Below, piece after piece: positions 24,801 through 39,801 of a stretch of 64,000 bases of DNA. The translations under genes and the position numbers were made by a program. The notes beneath the pieces are model-generated. The model was not told the origin of the DNA. It did not search any database and worked only from the letters and a program-made list of their open reading frames with translations. Position 1 is the first letter of the stretch. The number at the start of each line of letters is the position of its first letter. Origin of the DNA: Pipra filicauda (lineage: Eukaryota > Chordata > Aves > Passeriformes > Pipridae); contig NW_024104754.1 in assembly GCF_003945595.2 (NCBI RefSeq), positions 6,471,241 to 6,535,240 of the forward strand, read 5' to 3'.

Positions 24801-27800
24801 AAAAGCACCTTGGATAATAAGGAAAATCATGTAAGCAAATGCACAAGTTTCCGGAAAGGGCAGGCAGGGGTGGGAGAAGCATAGCACACACCAAAAGCAT
24901 TCTTTCTACATAGAAATAGTGACATACAGGTGGAAACAAGAAGCATCACCTTGGTCAGCAAATGAGAAGGCTTTCCTGCAATGTTTCTCAGAAGGAGGGA
25001 GGTTTCCCTGTCCAAATAGGAGTGCTTGTGCAGAAAGAAAGAGAAAGAACATAAATCAAAGGAAGTCAGTATAGTAATTTTATAGTGTCTTGATTACAGA
25101 AGATAAAGCAGAGTTTAATAGAAAAAAAACCCTACATCATCACTTTATTTCCCTCCCATAAAAACATGAACATTCCCAAATACTATGAGCTTAACACACT
25201 GGTGTAAAAGGAGTTGTGCTAATAGAGGACGCTATTTTAATCTTCCTTTGTACAAAATATCACACAATAGAATTAAGAAAACTTTTGCTTACCTGCAACT
25301 GGTTTCTTTTCTGCAAGAGAAAACTTATTTTTAAAGACACTTAGAACTATGAAAGTAAGAAAACATGCACTTACAATGCTTTTCAAAATCCTGTCCAGTC
25401 TTCTAAAACTGAACATTCTACTTTAACTACACAAACATAAAGCCACTAAAAACTGATCATCCTAGAGACAAGGAAATGGTTTTATGCTTTCTACACTGGT
25501 TGCTGCTTCATTGCTAAAGAAGAAAGATGTTACCATAATAACATCAAGCTGACTTACAATCAATGTCCTTGTTTTTGAAGGGCTTACGTCTCTCTTCCCT
25601 TGTAAAGTCTGAATTATAAAATTACAAATCCCCACATTTCTCTTGGAAGATAAACTAGCATAAAGTATATTTTCATCTGTTTAAAAAGGGGAACAAAATC
25701 AGCAGAGGGGAAGCAACCAGCAGAGAAAGGCAAAAATCAGTCAATGACAGGTACCAGAGCAATTATCTTCTCCAGCATCTGCTACAGACAACAAAACCAT
25801 CATCATGCAGTGATTGCAGAGCCACACAGTCACAAGTCTGCTAAGGGGCACTTAACAAAAGAGCATTAAGTACATCTCCTGTGTTCCACCACTGTACTGC
25901 AAGTTTTGTCCTGTGTGGCTGCAATTGTCTCAGCCTTGTTTCAGTTAGTCCAATGCTACACAGAACAGGGCATGACAACTATACGTGCCTACTATCCTTT
26001 TGTTTAGAAATTAGCAATAGAGAATCCCCATCTCTTCTTCAGTGCCACAACAAGGTATGGTCTCCTGAAAAAAATGAAGAGCCCATGTCTACAACTTCAT
26101 GCAAAGCAAATAGTTTGGGGAATGTAGTTCCTGCAGTGGGAGTTTACTTGATGTGACTTCCACATGCTGGGACGAGCAATTAAGGATCTCAAGGAGGCTT
26201 TTAAGAGTTACAGCTCAGAAAACAGTATACACAGCATCTGAAGTGATCCAAGCTTCACCTGGTACTTAGCCACTCATACAGACACAGGTTATGCTACACA
26301 CTGAATAAAGATTTTTCTGCCTGCACGTTAATTACTGTCTGTACCTACATCCTATGTTTTAGGAGCACAGCAGTGCTTCCCAGCTCAAGCACACACTGCT
26401 GAGGTTTGTAGGACCTGGTATAATTAAAAGGTCTCAGGCACTGTTTACAGTCATACTTGAATTGTATCCTTTCCTACACAGCTCTAACTTCACACAAAGT
26501 CAGTTTAGAATGGTCTCCTTATAAAGTATTGCTACAGAACTTGCAGAATAAACTGGTTGGCTCAATTCAAAACCCAAAAGTATACATAAAAACCCAATGA
26601 CAAGTTTAAGGAAATTCTTTTAAAGAGTTTCTTGATAAGAGTTCTTGAGAAGCATCATGGACTCAGATTAATATGGATTGTTTTTCTTGGTGAATGAAGC
26701 ACTGCAATAGAAGGAACATTACAAATGGGTTTAGGCACTTGCCTGTTAGTCAACAATAGCATCAGAATTGAGAGAGGAGACTGAATCTCTCCTTAAAGAA
26801 AACACTATTTGCTGGAGAATATTTCTCCTACAGGGAAGCTCAAGGCAGGTTGATTAACCTTATTCCCATCACTGGTCATTTCAGCTGCTGCCATCTTGCA
26901 TTTAAGTACAGTGGAAATTTTCTCCACTAAGGAGCTTCTGTTCTATCCAGAAACGGGAATGCCATATATTTCTTACAACTTAAGAGGCACTGGAAATTTT
27001 GTTCATACTGCTTTCCAGCCCTGCAGCAAAATATGGAAACAGATAACCACAGGAGAGCTATTCTAGAAATCAAGAATGATGGTATTTTATTGGAAAGAGG
27101 GGTTGGTCAGTAAAATGTGGAACAACAGTATGATGACAAGTACCTCTCTGAATTTGAGGTGAAGAGATAACATGCCTAGAAACAGGAAGGCAACTGCCCT
27201 CTTTCCCAGACACCTTCTGTGCATGGCTCCTTCCTTATGTGTAATACATTCTGCAGTTCTGCACATACCCAAAAGTTAGAATGAGCAAAAGCAGCAAATC
27301 AACAGAAAAGCCGAAGTTCTAGAAATTATAGCTTGGCTAAGCAATAACTATGTGTATATAATATTTTTAAAATATTTGACCTGCACAAACCATTAGATAA
27401 AGAAAAACATTATTTTTCATTTTAGAACAGTATGTTACTTTCACAATCCAGTTTTAAAGCATTTAATCTATTTCAAAGAAAGACTTCAGCTCAAACACCA
27501 AGCTTTTAGGTAAACAAGTGCTGTTCTTTAATACAGGCTGCTAGATTATTCCATTGTTCAGGGGAAGATAAATATTTTGGGATTTTTTTCTACATAGTAC
27601 AGTCACAGTAGACCACACAGAGGATCTAAATAGTCCACTCTTCCTCTCTATTTCTGGAGTTCAAATACGTATCAAAGCTCTGACAATTTAAATGCCTGAT
27701 CTTTCCAAGTAAACTAACCTACTTTCGTGCCCCAAGTACTTTCCCAGACTAAAAATATCAGCAATGAAATCCAGGAAAACAAAATCAAAACATTAATTAA

Positions 27801-30800
27801 TCCTAGGTAGACGTTTCTGGTCTTCTATCATGAAAAGCATCTCTTCTTCCACCTGCTCCCATCACAACGAGAACTCAAGCTCTGGCAATGAAGTGTATCA
27901 CCTTAGATTCATTTAGGATATAAAACCAATTCCAATTACACCAACTAGCACGTGTCCCACAATGCCATGATTTTTTCTATCCTGCTGCAGTAAGCTGACT
28001 GCTTCCCCAGTACAAGGCCACCATTTCTCATAAGGGGTGTTTTCAGTTTAAAAATATTTTTTTAAATTGTCACATGACCAGAATGAAATATCTTTGGAAG
28101 GCAAAAGTAGTTTGAAACATAGTGAAAGTGTTAAAGCTTGACAACAGCTCCAGAGAAAACAAAATCGTGCAGTCCTTTATACTAAGCAAGAAGTCACAGA
28201 GAAAGAAGTCAGATTGTAAGTGTTGGAAGACTATTTAATTTGCTGCATCCATCAAAATACTCAGCACAGCTAATTCAACATGAATAACACCAAGTCAGAG
28301 ACCTGATGCCTGATTTACCAAATTCTTTGGAAGATCACATATTTCTAGGTCACACTTCAATAAGCAGGCAAACTCAAACAGTATATAAAATATGCACAGT
28401 CCAAAGCTAGCTATACTTCTACTGTAAGGTTTCTTGTAAAGCTGTATTTTTTATGTATAGGATAGTGTTCTCAATATCCAGCCATCAGTAACAGCCATAC
28501 CTTGTTATAAGTTTCTGTATAAAATTATTAATGCAAATGCAGTACCAATGAAAAAGCTTCCCAAAGTTACTTCCATTATACGTAGGAAAAAAGTTCACTT
28601 AGCATATCTTAAACTTTTCTATGAAAAGGGGGTCTATAAAACTACTCTGTCAGTAAAAGAATTTTAAAGCCAACACTTAATACACTGATATTTTAAATGC
28701 TGAATAGGGAGCCAGACTCCACTCAGGATTCCCGGTTAGTCTAACACCACCATTACTCAGGCAGAACTCAAAATACCATAGCCCAGTGGACACCCAGGAA
28801 GGAAGAAGTGATAGGGCTTTTAGAGGACTCTTAAGAGGCAACTTGAAATGTTTCCTCTTGTCACATAATCGAATCTGTCGATATAAACTGTGCTCCAAGA
28901 CTTTCCCCCAGGAAGCCCACACAGGCCAGAACACTGCCCAGCCATGCTGGACACTGAAACTCAGCAAGTTTGTTTATAGAATCCTCGGAAGGCTCTTTGG
29001 GCCCTAAAAGAACCAAACATGAAGCCTACCATCAGGTATCAAATAGACTTGCAACTTCTTTTTGTGTTGAAAACACTTCCTTTGGGGACAACTTTAACAC
29101 AATACCAAGAAAGTTATTCACTTCTGTTTTAGTCCTTCCTCATAATACAGGACAGACTTTGAAATAAGTTGCCGGAACTCAATCCAGTTAAAAGACCTGG
29201 ATATAGAAAAATAATGAAAGAAAACTATCAGAAACAGGAAAATCATTTTATGCAAGAAGTAGAAGCAGACATTGCAATGATGACTGTTTTGAACTGAGTC
29301 ATACCCTAACTCCTAGCAGCAATTATTCCGAATCACACTGAAAACTATAGATGTTTAATAATAAAAAACCCTCAAAACGCTAAAAAAGATATGCTGATCG
29401 GAAAATTAACTTTCTAAAAAATTAAATATATACCTTCCTCAAGGGATGACAAAACAGCTGTGCACAAAAGCACTTAGTGCAGACACAATTTTACATTAAA
29501 AAATTGGGGTATGATGATCAAAATATCAGAAGTAACAAAAAGCATACAAGTAAGCCTACTGTTTCCATAGGAAACTTAAGCTGCTATGGATAATCACAAC
29601 GAAGAAAACTAGGTTTGAGTAAAATTAACATTAACACTGAAAAGTTCTAGATGCTGTTAAGACAAAAAAATTAGTAGTTTTCATGTGCAGTTCATTCAGC
29701 AAAGACAGCTAGCCTTGATGTTTATAAAAATATGGACTATAGTCTGGTTCCAAATTAGGTTTTGGACTTCAAAGATTTCCTACATCCTTTCTTTGGAGAC
29801 AGGAATGTAGCATCCATTATCTTCCGATCTAAATATCAGATGTTCACGGACCAGCTGTTGAAAACTGCATTTCACTGATTTCAGAAAACTCAACACAATA
29901 CTTTTATACCCATCACCAACCCTTCATCTATAAAACATGTTTGCTAAACATGATAGAACAGATGGGCTAGCAGGAAAATGAAAATACCTTTCAGATTTCC
30001 AGAATATAATTCATTGCACTCAACTAAATGACAAGTAATGCTCTACATGGCCAAAACCTCAAGGTTTTCTCACCTACTATCCTTGTCGGTTCTACTATGA
30101 AATATTCAGTGGGTTGTTTTAATTCTTGAGGTTCTGAGGTCTTCAGCCAAAAGTCAGTTTCAAAGAAATCAAAACTGAAATGATTTCTAAACTATCACTG
30201 AATTACCAAGCATATCATATTTATTTTTTACAGTCAGTAACTGAAGGGTGGATTTTAAGCAGATCCTTTTAGAAGAGGTGATAAACTGAGCTGTCTAGCC
30301 AGGTTCTGAAGCATAAAGGCTGCATAGCCCATCCTGTCACAGCAGCAGGTTCACAGGTAACGCACTATAGTTTACATGGCCTCCTTTCTTCATCTCTACT
30401 TGCACAGTTTTGCAAAATATTGACCAGAATGTTCATATTGAACTGATTCATTTTCTTGTTACACACCTGATCATCACTTAGTACAGAAATAAGCAGGACT
30501 AGTTTAGAAAGATTCAGTCTCATTGGCAAGAGACCAAGTTGTATCTAATTCCTCTAATTTTAAGGTAACGGCTGAGAATACATGCATACAGAATTTAAAA
30601 ACAGCACAGTACAATCTGAAAGGTATCAAGTATGTTCTTTACACTGGCAATTTACAAATAATGATCAAAATCTGGGTGGAAAGTGCATGACCTGGCAATC
30701 TTCTCAGATATTTTACCTTATTGTTCTAATGCCTTAAATATCTTAAATAGAAAACCTCCTTTCATGTTACATATTATCTGTAGGTCCAAAGCCATTCACT

Positions 30801-31045
30801 CAAGGTATGTACAACAGAATAACAAACACACTGAGGACTTGTGCATGTAATTATCTTGCCATGTTTCTTGCAAAACTCTTTAATAAGAGTTTAACATTAA
30901 CCCACACGTTTAATTAAACCAGCTGGTGGCACTCTTGTGCCACTATTCTGGATTCAATGTGACAGTTGAGAAACGTTATAAAAATCTTTTTTAAAAGCAT
31001 CCTCTGTCCCTAAAAACAAACTAAAAATTGGGGAAACTCAGTAAA

Positions 31046-31115
31046 CAGCATCCAATAGAAAGTTATATGCTTGCAAAAGTCAGCATCCAACAGAGAGCTA
31101 CATGCTTGCAAAAGT
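31046..31115. repeat. Tandem duplication, 35 bp x 2
   Basis: Two head-to-tail copies each begin CAGCATCCAA and end ATGCTTGCAAAAGT (31046-31080 and 31081-31115). They differ at four positions, all transitions, which indicates an old local duplication. It lies in the 23.8 kb RAPH1 intron. Confidence 0.9.
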
Positions 31116-31709
31116 TTTGCTGAAAAGATAACTCCTATAGCTCCCATTTCAACTTCATCTCTATGTTGAATTCTTTAGACTCCACCTTAAAGAATTAGAA
31201 TCCACTATTTTCAAAACAGAACTCAAAAATTAAAGTTTAAACATAATTTTTGTAATTTTGACCCAAAGGAGGACAAAGATGGAAAAGAACTCAAATTTTT
31301 CTTTGCAAACACTTTGATATCATATATTCATATGGAATGTATTCATATGCACACAATATGATAAATATCTAACTGAAAATACCCATTTTCCGCTTTCCTT
31401 TGCAAAGGAAAAAGCAGCGAAAAAGCAGCTCAGAGACCTTATTACTCTCTACAATTACCTAGAAGAACGTGGTTAACAGGTGGGTGACAGTCTCTTCTCA
31501 CAAGTAGTAAAAAGAGATAGGAGAAGATGAAAGGGACTCAAGTTGCACCAGAGGAGGTTTACATTGGATATTTGAAAAAAAAATTGTTGCAAAAGGGATA
31601 ACAGTTTGTTCTTATCAAAACCTAAGAAAAGGAAAACAGACACTTAGAAACTGAAGCAGCAGCATTAGATAACAGAGCTGCCAGACACCTCCACATCCAA
31701 GATGTGTTT

Positions 31710-31797
31710 TCACAGAATCACCATGGGTAAAGTTGGAAGGGACCACAGTGGGTCATCTGGTCCAACCTCCAGCTCAAGCAGGGTCATCCTAGAGTTG
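31710..31797 (-). mobile_element. CR1 LINE 3'-end remnant
   Basis: The plus strand begins TCACAGAATCACCATGGGTA and continues AGTTGGAAGGGACCACAG, then GGTCATCTGGTCCAACCTCC and a CTCAAGCAGGGTCATCCTAG block. This is the reverse complement of the conserved CR1 3' end, so the element lies on the minus strand. It is only about 90 bp, without coding sequence, and is inside the 23.8 kb RAPH1 intron. The subfamily cannot be fixed by eye. Confidence 0.88.
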
Positions 31798-33014
31798 CTT
31801 ATAAAAAAGCTATATCACTAAGACAGCAATTTTCCAAAATGGCTTACCATTACAGGATGATTACTAGTCATTTACATTAGACAAGTATTCCAAAGTAAAG
31901 AAAGGAAGGTGTGTGTCATTTAAAATACAGATGTTTTTCAAGACCTCTCTAAGTCTGACCATGAAATAGCTTATTGGCAGGGGCATCATCAAAGACCTGC
32001 TTTGTGCTGTCCCACAGGAAGAGACCTAAATTTGTCTGAGCCTAAGCCTTTAGAATTAAAATTGTAGTCTATAAAGTCTCAATGAAGTCTGGAGCATCAC
32101 AATTAAAAAAACCTCAAGGGTGCATCCTCTCAGAGAGCACTGCCCAGCCCTTCAATTGGACTGTACACTACTAACCTTGAACCAAAGATCAGCCAAGATC
32201 AAGAGTGCTTGGGTCCGTGGGGGAGAGTAGGGAGAGTATAGCTGCCTTCTTTCAACTGCAATGCCTGCCTGCTGCAGATACTGCAGCCAGACAAGGGAGG
32301 GGAGAACCTGGTGCAATCATTCTGAGCTCAGGAGTGGCCAACCCTCCCTCCTAGAACTCACGCAACTCCATTTCACTGCAGGCAACTGGACCAAAAAAAA
32401 AATTTTCAAATGTTGATTTACAGCAAGTATTTATTAAATACTAGGAATGTTTATAACTTCATGTCAGTTGTGACAGCTACAGACTAAACCTCCTGAAGGT
32501 CACTGCAATTTCAGTAATATGTCTGCGAACATCTTGATCAACAAACTGCTGCACTGTGTGCATGAGACGAGTTCCTCCGTAGTTCATGCACCTCTCAGGT
32601 CAGGTTGTGACGCTCCCTGCTGAACACAAGCTACTTAAGGTGGAGCAGGACAGAAAGGATTGTAAAAGCTGCTGAACACTTCAGTTCAAGCTTGGTTTCA
32701 CTATTGCTTTTTAGAAATTTAAGACTAAACTGCCACAAGAAAGACGCAGCCCTGTTGCTCCCACAACCATGTGTTTTCACATCTCCTGTGTGGACAGCAG
32801 TCATTTTGACCACGTGGTCCAAAAGATCAATGAACAACTAATTCAGAAGGATTATTTTTCAGGGAAAGCTCCTCCAAATGACCAGGCAGCTGCACAAACA
32901 AGATGGGGAAAGACTGCCCAATTCATCAATTGCATGGATCTAAACCAAACATGAAATCCCAAATAAAGTTTCTCTGCAGGGAGGAGGTTTCAAGCATGGA
33001 ATTCTCCCAAAATT

Positions 33015-33046
33015 AAAACAAACAAACAAACAAACAAACAAAAAAC
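33015..33046. repeat. (AAAC)n microsatellite
   Basis: About six AAAC units interrupted only at the ends, in the long RAPH1 intron. Confidence 0.95.
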
Positions 33047-34054
33047 AGGAAAAAAATACTATAGAGTATAATTTCACATAAAGTGTTTGTCTGATCTGTC
33101 TAAAAAAAGATACATTAAGTGGAAGACCTAAAGAAGGAAGGGGAAAAAAACCCCCTCAAACTTAGTATACTATGATTAATTAATTCCTAACTGCATTAGT
33201 TCAAGAATATCAGACACTTCATCCTGAAAAGGGCTCTATCTGTACCACAGAAAACAAAATATCAGAGAAGCTAAGAAAGCTAAGAAATAAGAGTACATGT
33301 AGGTTTAATTGGTTCGATTGGTTTTGACTGAATCTGCTGCCTTTTATACTGAGGCAACTGTATTAAATAACATTTCATTATATGCCTGTTGATTTCTACA
33401 CCATAAATTTCCCCAAAAATGACTGTAGACATCAAGTCATCCAAAGATCAACCACTATAAAAGATTTGGGAGCTAAGTCACAAATCTATCTTTTTGTTTA
33501 AAAGCAGATAAGTCACATGAAAAAAACCCCACACCTGCATTCATAAAGCAAGGCACTGATTTGGCTGGTCTAAAATGCTATTCAACTTTTACAAAAATGA
33601 GACTAGTAAGTGTCCAGCCTAGGAAACTAATCAAAGCTGTAAATTTGGTCAACTAAAAATGAAGGCTTGTCTTTCTATTTGCAGACAACTTTTACCATAC
33701 TCTAACAGATTAAACACTAACCAGCATGCTCAAACTTGACACAGCTAAAAGGCCAGTTCTCAGTTATTTTTTCAGAACATGAAGTCTTATTTTGGGGGGT
33801 TTGAACTTCTTTACAAATGTCACGAACTCTTGTTTTCATCCTATAGGTTAGGAATATATGCAACTGAAGACAACAGCATAAATTCTTTTCTCCTCTTAAG
33901 AGTTTAATGTTCCACAATTGGCAGCTGTGTTCTTAATTTTTGTCATCTGTTCCAAATTTGATTTTTGGCAACCTGAAGTAAGGACAAACAAGTAATCTGT
34001 TGCTAGTTTCCTACAGATGTTGTATTTCACATCCCTAATCTAATCAAATGTTGC

Positions 34055-34071
34055 AAAAAAAAAAAAAAAAA
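34055..34071. repeat. Poly-A run
   Basis: Seventeen consecutive A residues in the long intron. No retroelement body is seen next to it. Confidence 0.9.
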
Positions 34072-37000
34072 TTGTCTTGGGTTTAAGCAGACTGGTGCAT
34101 CTACAAAAATTGGCTGCTTAAAAAGCTCCATTAATTAATCACAACTTGTAGTGATATCTTCACTGGCAACTGCAACCAATGCATACTACATCCCTGCAGC
34201 ACGCTTTTGACAAAATTTGGTAACATCTTAAGGCAAGACTTCTGATTTCTCCACTGAGGTCTAGTGGCTTAGTCCAAGAGGAATGTTGCCTAGATTTAAT
34301 TGGTCATTGATCCATGGTATTTTTTCTCTTGCAGATGAACCTGGATAGACACAGAACCTCTAAAGAATGATTTTCCTAGCTTGTCTGTGTTAATGATCCA
34401 ATTTTTTCCTCAAGAAATCCTTTCCCAAACACAAGTATTTTTCTAAAGTGCTCTGGAACAGGCACAAAAGCAGAGACTCATTTTAAAATGTGCTTATTTA
34501 CACAGCACTTGGGACAGCAGAGTGAGTCATTTAGTTGCTTGTCCACAGAAGACTCCAACATCACAGAATAACCAGAAAGAACAGTATATTTAGGCAGAGA
34601 CAATGCCTTTGGTGTTCATACTTAGGGTAACAAAGTATACCATAACTGTGATTTTTGAGTTGACGCCAGCTTTGCCACCCAGCAGTGTAAAAAAGAACAT
34701 GTATTAACTCTCCATTTTCCTGTTCTTTCAGGGAGGGAACTTTTAAACTTATTCATCAGTGTGAGGCAAAGCTGACAGGCAATGTCAGAAGATAAAATTA
34801 CTCTTACATGTTTTATGGTTCCTGCTACACTTCAATTAGTCACCTCCTATGTGGAAAAAAGTTACAGTATAAATTTTAAATTCATAGCTATAAAATAAGT
34901 CAGATGCACTGATTGGAGAATCAAGATTTACCAATAAATGGATAATGTTTAAAGTCTGTTTCCCTTTCACGTATTTTAAACCTATATACCCCAAATTTTA
35001 AAACATACCAGTCCAAGTATGTGCAGTAGACAAAACTTTTAGAATGCCTCCTTTGGATTCCAATTGAAAATTCTTAAGAAAAAATTTAAATTATCCCTTC
35101 CTATAATTTGCTCTGCAGATTCCATGTGTGTAATGTGAAAAAAAAGGATAAGGTGCTAGTTTTGCAGGCACTGGGAAGAGTGAATTAGCAATCTTTGGGT
35201 TCTAGTGCATTATGTGATGAGCACAAATAGCCAAGCACATTTGATTACCAAAAAACATAAATATTGTTTATATTTCATGAAATTGTATGTTTATCTCAGA
35301 GAATGCTTTGAATGCCTCAAAAAATCTGGCAAGTGAGGAGTAATTTTACATGTATTTCAAGAACATTTGAAAACTGGAGGGCTCACACTTCTTATGCCAA
35401 GAAAATTGGAAGCCAAAGTAATGCTGCGGGATGATAAATATGCACAACTTTTCTTTACCGTTGACTTATTAAAGAACACTTTGTGACTAATAATTGGAAA
35501 AAAAGAAAGAGGAAAAGATGCTCTAATTGTGTTTCAAATTAAGTCTTTCCATTGACTATTTTCAGCTTAGGAAAACGCTAAGTGGAAATGCTCCAGAATA
35601 CTCTTTGTGTACAAAACTAAGGACATAACACAACTGGCAGAAAATTAAATGAATTTTTTTTTTTTTAAATAATTTTTTCTTTAGAAGAAACACAAAACAA
35701 ACCTCTGTCATGCCTTGTTTGTTGCCTGTCTGTGACTACTCTCACAAATGGAAGTCTAACATTATTCACATCTGCTAACCATGCAAAACATGGACCATAA
35801 GGAAAACTACTCGAACATTAAGCTCCCAAAACACAAGAGCTCTATTCCTTCAAGAGCTAAAATAGACCACAACTGTTCTTTAAATCACCTACAAATAATA
35901 GGTGAGGTTCAGCAATCCAACTCTATTTGAAGACACCATTGCCTACCAAAGATCATACTATCAGTTGATTTCTCTGCATACATTAGCAGTCAACTGCACT
36001 TTCATACAACGTAACATTTACCAACCCCACATAAAACATGGCCCTCAGTAATTTTAAATGGGTACCAAAGTTTTCGTGTTATGCCACTGTGTAGGCAAGT
36101 GAAGTGTCAACAAGTTCATACAAGAACCATGGCAAAATTGCCATGAAACACAGACTCTGCTTCTCCTTGTGCCCCTCTCAAGTTCTCCATTTTATCCCAC
36201 AGGAGCTATTAGCTAGTACAGATTTATCTGTGTGTGCTGAGCTTACATGACAATCCCTACTAACTGTCATGCCTCCAAACCTCCCTTTTTTCCCCCCGAA
36301 AGAAACATTAATGTTTACTCTATACTGCTGCTGTCTCTGTCAAGTGAAGCAAAGAACTTGTAGCTGTAATGCACTGGTAGTCAGGCTCTTGTCATGATTT
36401 TCACCTCTTTTACTTAAATTCATTGTAGGTTTAGGCTTGATGCAAAAGCTAAAAAATAAAATACAATTAAAAAAAAATCATGCAGTGTTACTGACTGCTA
36501 CATTTTGCATTATCTTCATATGTAAGCCAGAATCTCTCAGCTGTGCAAACTGGGTTACAGACATAAAGAACTCCATCGAGTTGGGAGGGCGGGGGGGGTG
36601 CTGTGCTGTGCCAGACCAGATGGCAGACTTCAAACTTATCTGCAACCTCTTCACTGAGTATGTGCAGGACAGGAACAATGACCGTCCATGAATGGACCCT
36701 TTCACCCGTCAGACACAAACAGCTCCATGAGCATCATCAACACATTTCTCTATTCTCTCCCCACTGCTTGCTTCTCCTATTGCTCTAGCACAGCTCACTG
36801 AAAACAGAGACAACTCCTTGCTGGCAGAGGGGCCAAAGGAAGAAGGAAAAAGATAATGTGGGTGGAAGGGACAAGTTAGTCATACAGTCATCACTTCCCC
36901 TACTTTTAACTCATGCTACTACTTCATTTATTCAGTCTACATTCAAGTAAAGTATCCCACATACAGAAACAAAGCTTGTGAGTGTATGCCACTCATTACA

Positions 37001-39759
37001 CAACTAAAAACATAAAAATTAAATGCAACCTACCAATTTAAGAAAGAATACCGTTCAAGCAAGGATCTGGGAAATCATTTTGTCAAAGACAAATTTCAAT
37101 TTAACAAAAAATTATGGGGTTTAGGGTGGGATAGAAAGAACTTTTCTTCTTATTCAACAATGCTTAAGGGGGGCTTAGGACAAGAACTAAGTAAGTGCAG
37201 TCAGAAAACAGTACCATCAAGACAAGATCTTGAGAGCAATAGTCTTTGAAGACATTAATGTTCACAGTGTCTCAAGAGATAGTGTTAAGAATTGTTACTA
37301 AAGAAAGAAAATAAATCATGATGACAACTAATAAACCCACAATTTTAGACAACCCAGGAAATTCCAGAATTTCAACTCCTCCAAAACTGGCATAAATACA
37401 AATTTAGAAGGAGAACAAGGATGGTCCTGGTCAATAGAACTACTGAAAGTTATCATCTATCATCATGCTGAATAATCCAATACCACCAATATGTGTATTC
37501 CTGCTCTCCCTTCCAGCCTCCAGCACTTGGCTACAGCCCTGATCAGACTCCTCTGAGCCTCCCCAATTCACCTAAATAACACAGAATGAGTCCCAGAATA
37601 GAAGCAGTAAGTTTTCTATGTTAAGGACCAGTAAGTGCCAAAGCTGGGACAATGGAGGAGATGAGACAGTGTAGGCAAGAACTTTGAGGAAGGAAGGATG
37701 AGAGAAAAGGGAATTTATATCCTCCATTTCTGGTGGTTGTGGAATGCAGCCTTTTTCATAACACTGATCACTATTATCAGTCAGAAAATATACTAGACCA
37801 CACATACCTTTCACAGGTCAGTGCATGGCAGTTCTTTTACTGGACTTACCTGCATTTCCAGGTCAGAGAGCTCTCAAATACAGAGCAGAATTATTTTTTA
37901 AGATAAAATACTGAAGTTAATAACTGCAAAGCTTAATTTCCTTTTTCAAACAAGTATTTCCTCCCATCAAAACTGTCTTCTGTTTTACTTAGGAAGAGCA
38001 TAACATCAAGTTGCAGAAGGAAGGATGACTTTTTAAAGTACCTATACTGCCTGGAGAGGACAGAAGGGATCGGTCAAAAGGGCAGAGCTGCCAAGACACT
38101 GCCCTCTTTGATAAGAGCCACAGCAGTAAAGAGAAATTTTAAAGGTCAGCTCAACTACAGGCAGTCTCAAGGAAGACAGGCAAAAGAGCTAACTCGAAGC
38201 ACTATGTTAGAATAACAAATCTCAAAACAGGTCTGCCATGGCCATGAAGAAATAGCCTCTCCCACTTTCTGCATAAAAACTGTTTGGATTTTTCCCTACA
38301 TGGGCACTAGGTCTTCTTCAAAGGCTATTTCCTCAGAGGGATGTTCTCTACTAGAAACAGCACCACTGAGTCAACTGTGTAGGTGGGAAGGTACAATTCA
38401 ACCCTATCAGTAAAAGGTGTTTTGGTTTACGACCTAGCCATGAGGATTAGCAAACCCTTAAACTAGTTTTCGGGCACTAAACGAATGAAAAAGGAAATAA
38501 AAGCTTTGTTGATACCTAATGATTCTTCCAAAGAATCCATTTAAAAGGTGGATTTCATTCAAAAAATACTATCACAGAACCTGTCCCAATCTCAAAAAAC
38601 TAATTTCCCCTTTTCCATTCAGCAGTGATGAGAAAAGAAAGCTACTTCTCAAGTAAAACGTCCCATCCCATCACGCAACAGTTTTAATAGTGAACACCAA
38701 TTCTGTAAACCTGGGGAAAATGTCTCAGAGTTGAACACCTTCCTCAGGCTACCGAAATTCAAAAGAAAAGACAGAGCAAAAACAAAGCAGCACAGTTAAT
38801 GAGTGCAGAGGTTTCTGCTCTAAAGAGAGGAGAAGAATCTGGCTCTCAAATTACCAGCATTTCTGGTTACCCTCTTCAAAGGAATCATTCTTATCAACTT
38901 ATCTGGGAAGAGAAACAATAGCCACATTCTTATATGAGAAGCAATCACTGGGTTTACAAAGGCAGTGCTCACAGTCCTTGAGAAGAGCTTTTGGGGATGA
39001 TTTTGAGCCTTGCAGTCAGTGGCCAAGAAGGAGTTCAGAAAGCAACTGAGAAAGCAACTGCAACACTTGGAGAGATATAGATTACCTTCCTGGGAAGACA
39101 AAGGCACTTCTTGGTCTCTGTCCCTTAATTCAGCAACAAGTTACTTAAGTGAAGCAGGTGGTTTCTTGATTATTCAAGACAGAAAGAATTGGCCTATCAC
39201 TCCTGAAGTAAAAGAGAGAATCTAGGAGACCTGCAAAATCAATTGCAGAAAACACCTTGCATTTTTAAAAATTAAGAAATGCAATGTTCATGTTTTTCTT
39301 GGGCTATGCAAGTTAGAGTGACTAATTCACATAAATCATCTTTTTAGCCTGAGAAGAGACAAAAATGCAAGATTGCCTAACTTTTACATAATAAAAAGAT
39401 ACATATAACCATGAATAACAGCGAGAGATGCAAAAAAACCCCAAAAATAAGCCTTGTCATAGCACAGAAAGAAAATGATTGACAAACAAGCAATATAATC
39501 AATGACTGTCACAAGCTGGCTTGAACACTTAGGCCTACAGTAATAATGCAAAGGTTTGCATTTTAACGTTCCAAAGCGCAAAGGACACATTTCTATCTAT
39601 GTTTTAATTCACTCAATACAAAAAATTTCCAGTAAAAACACCAATTTTTTATACAAAAAGGAAGTTAAACTAAACCATCATTCACTAATTTCTCACCATT
39701 TCAAATAAAGATTTAAACTGAAGTGTGACCTTGATGAGCTGATCATTAGACTGATAAGC

Positions 39760-39801
39760 CTGCATCATTCACTCTACACCCTGCATCATTCATTCTACAC
39801 C
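39760..39801. repeat. Tandem duplication, 21 bp x 2
   Basis: Two adjacent copies of CTGCATCATTCACTCTACAC plus C (39760-39780 and 39781-39801) differ at one position (C to T). It is a small replication-slippage type duplication about 0.9 kb downstream of coding exon 3 in the transcript direction. Confidence 0.9.

Noticed and set aside
36560..36720. G-run (about 36587-36598) with overlapping short frames, considered as a possible promoter or G-quadruplex
   Set aside because: There is only one G-run of length, no CpG enrichment and no conserved promoter element.
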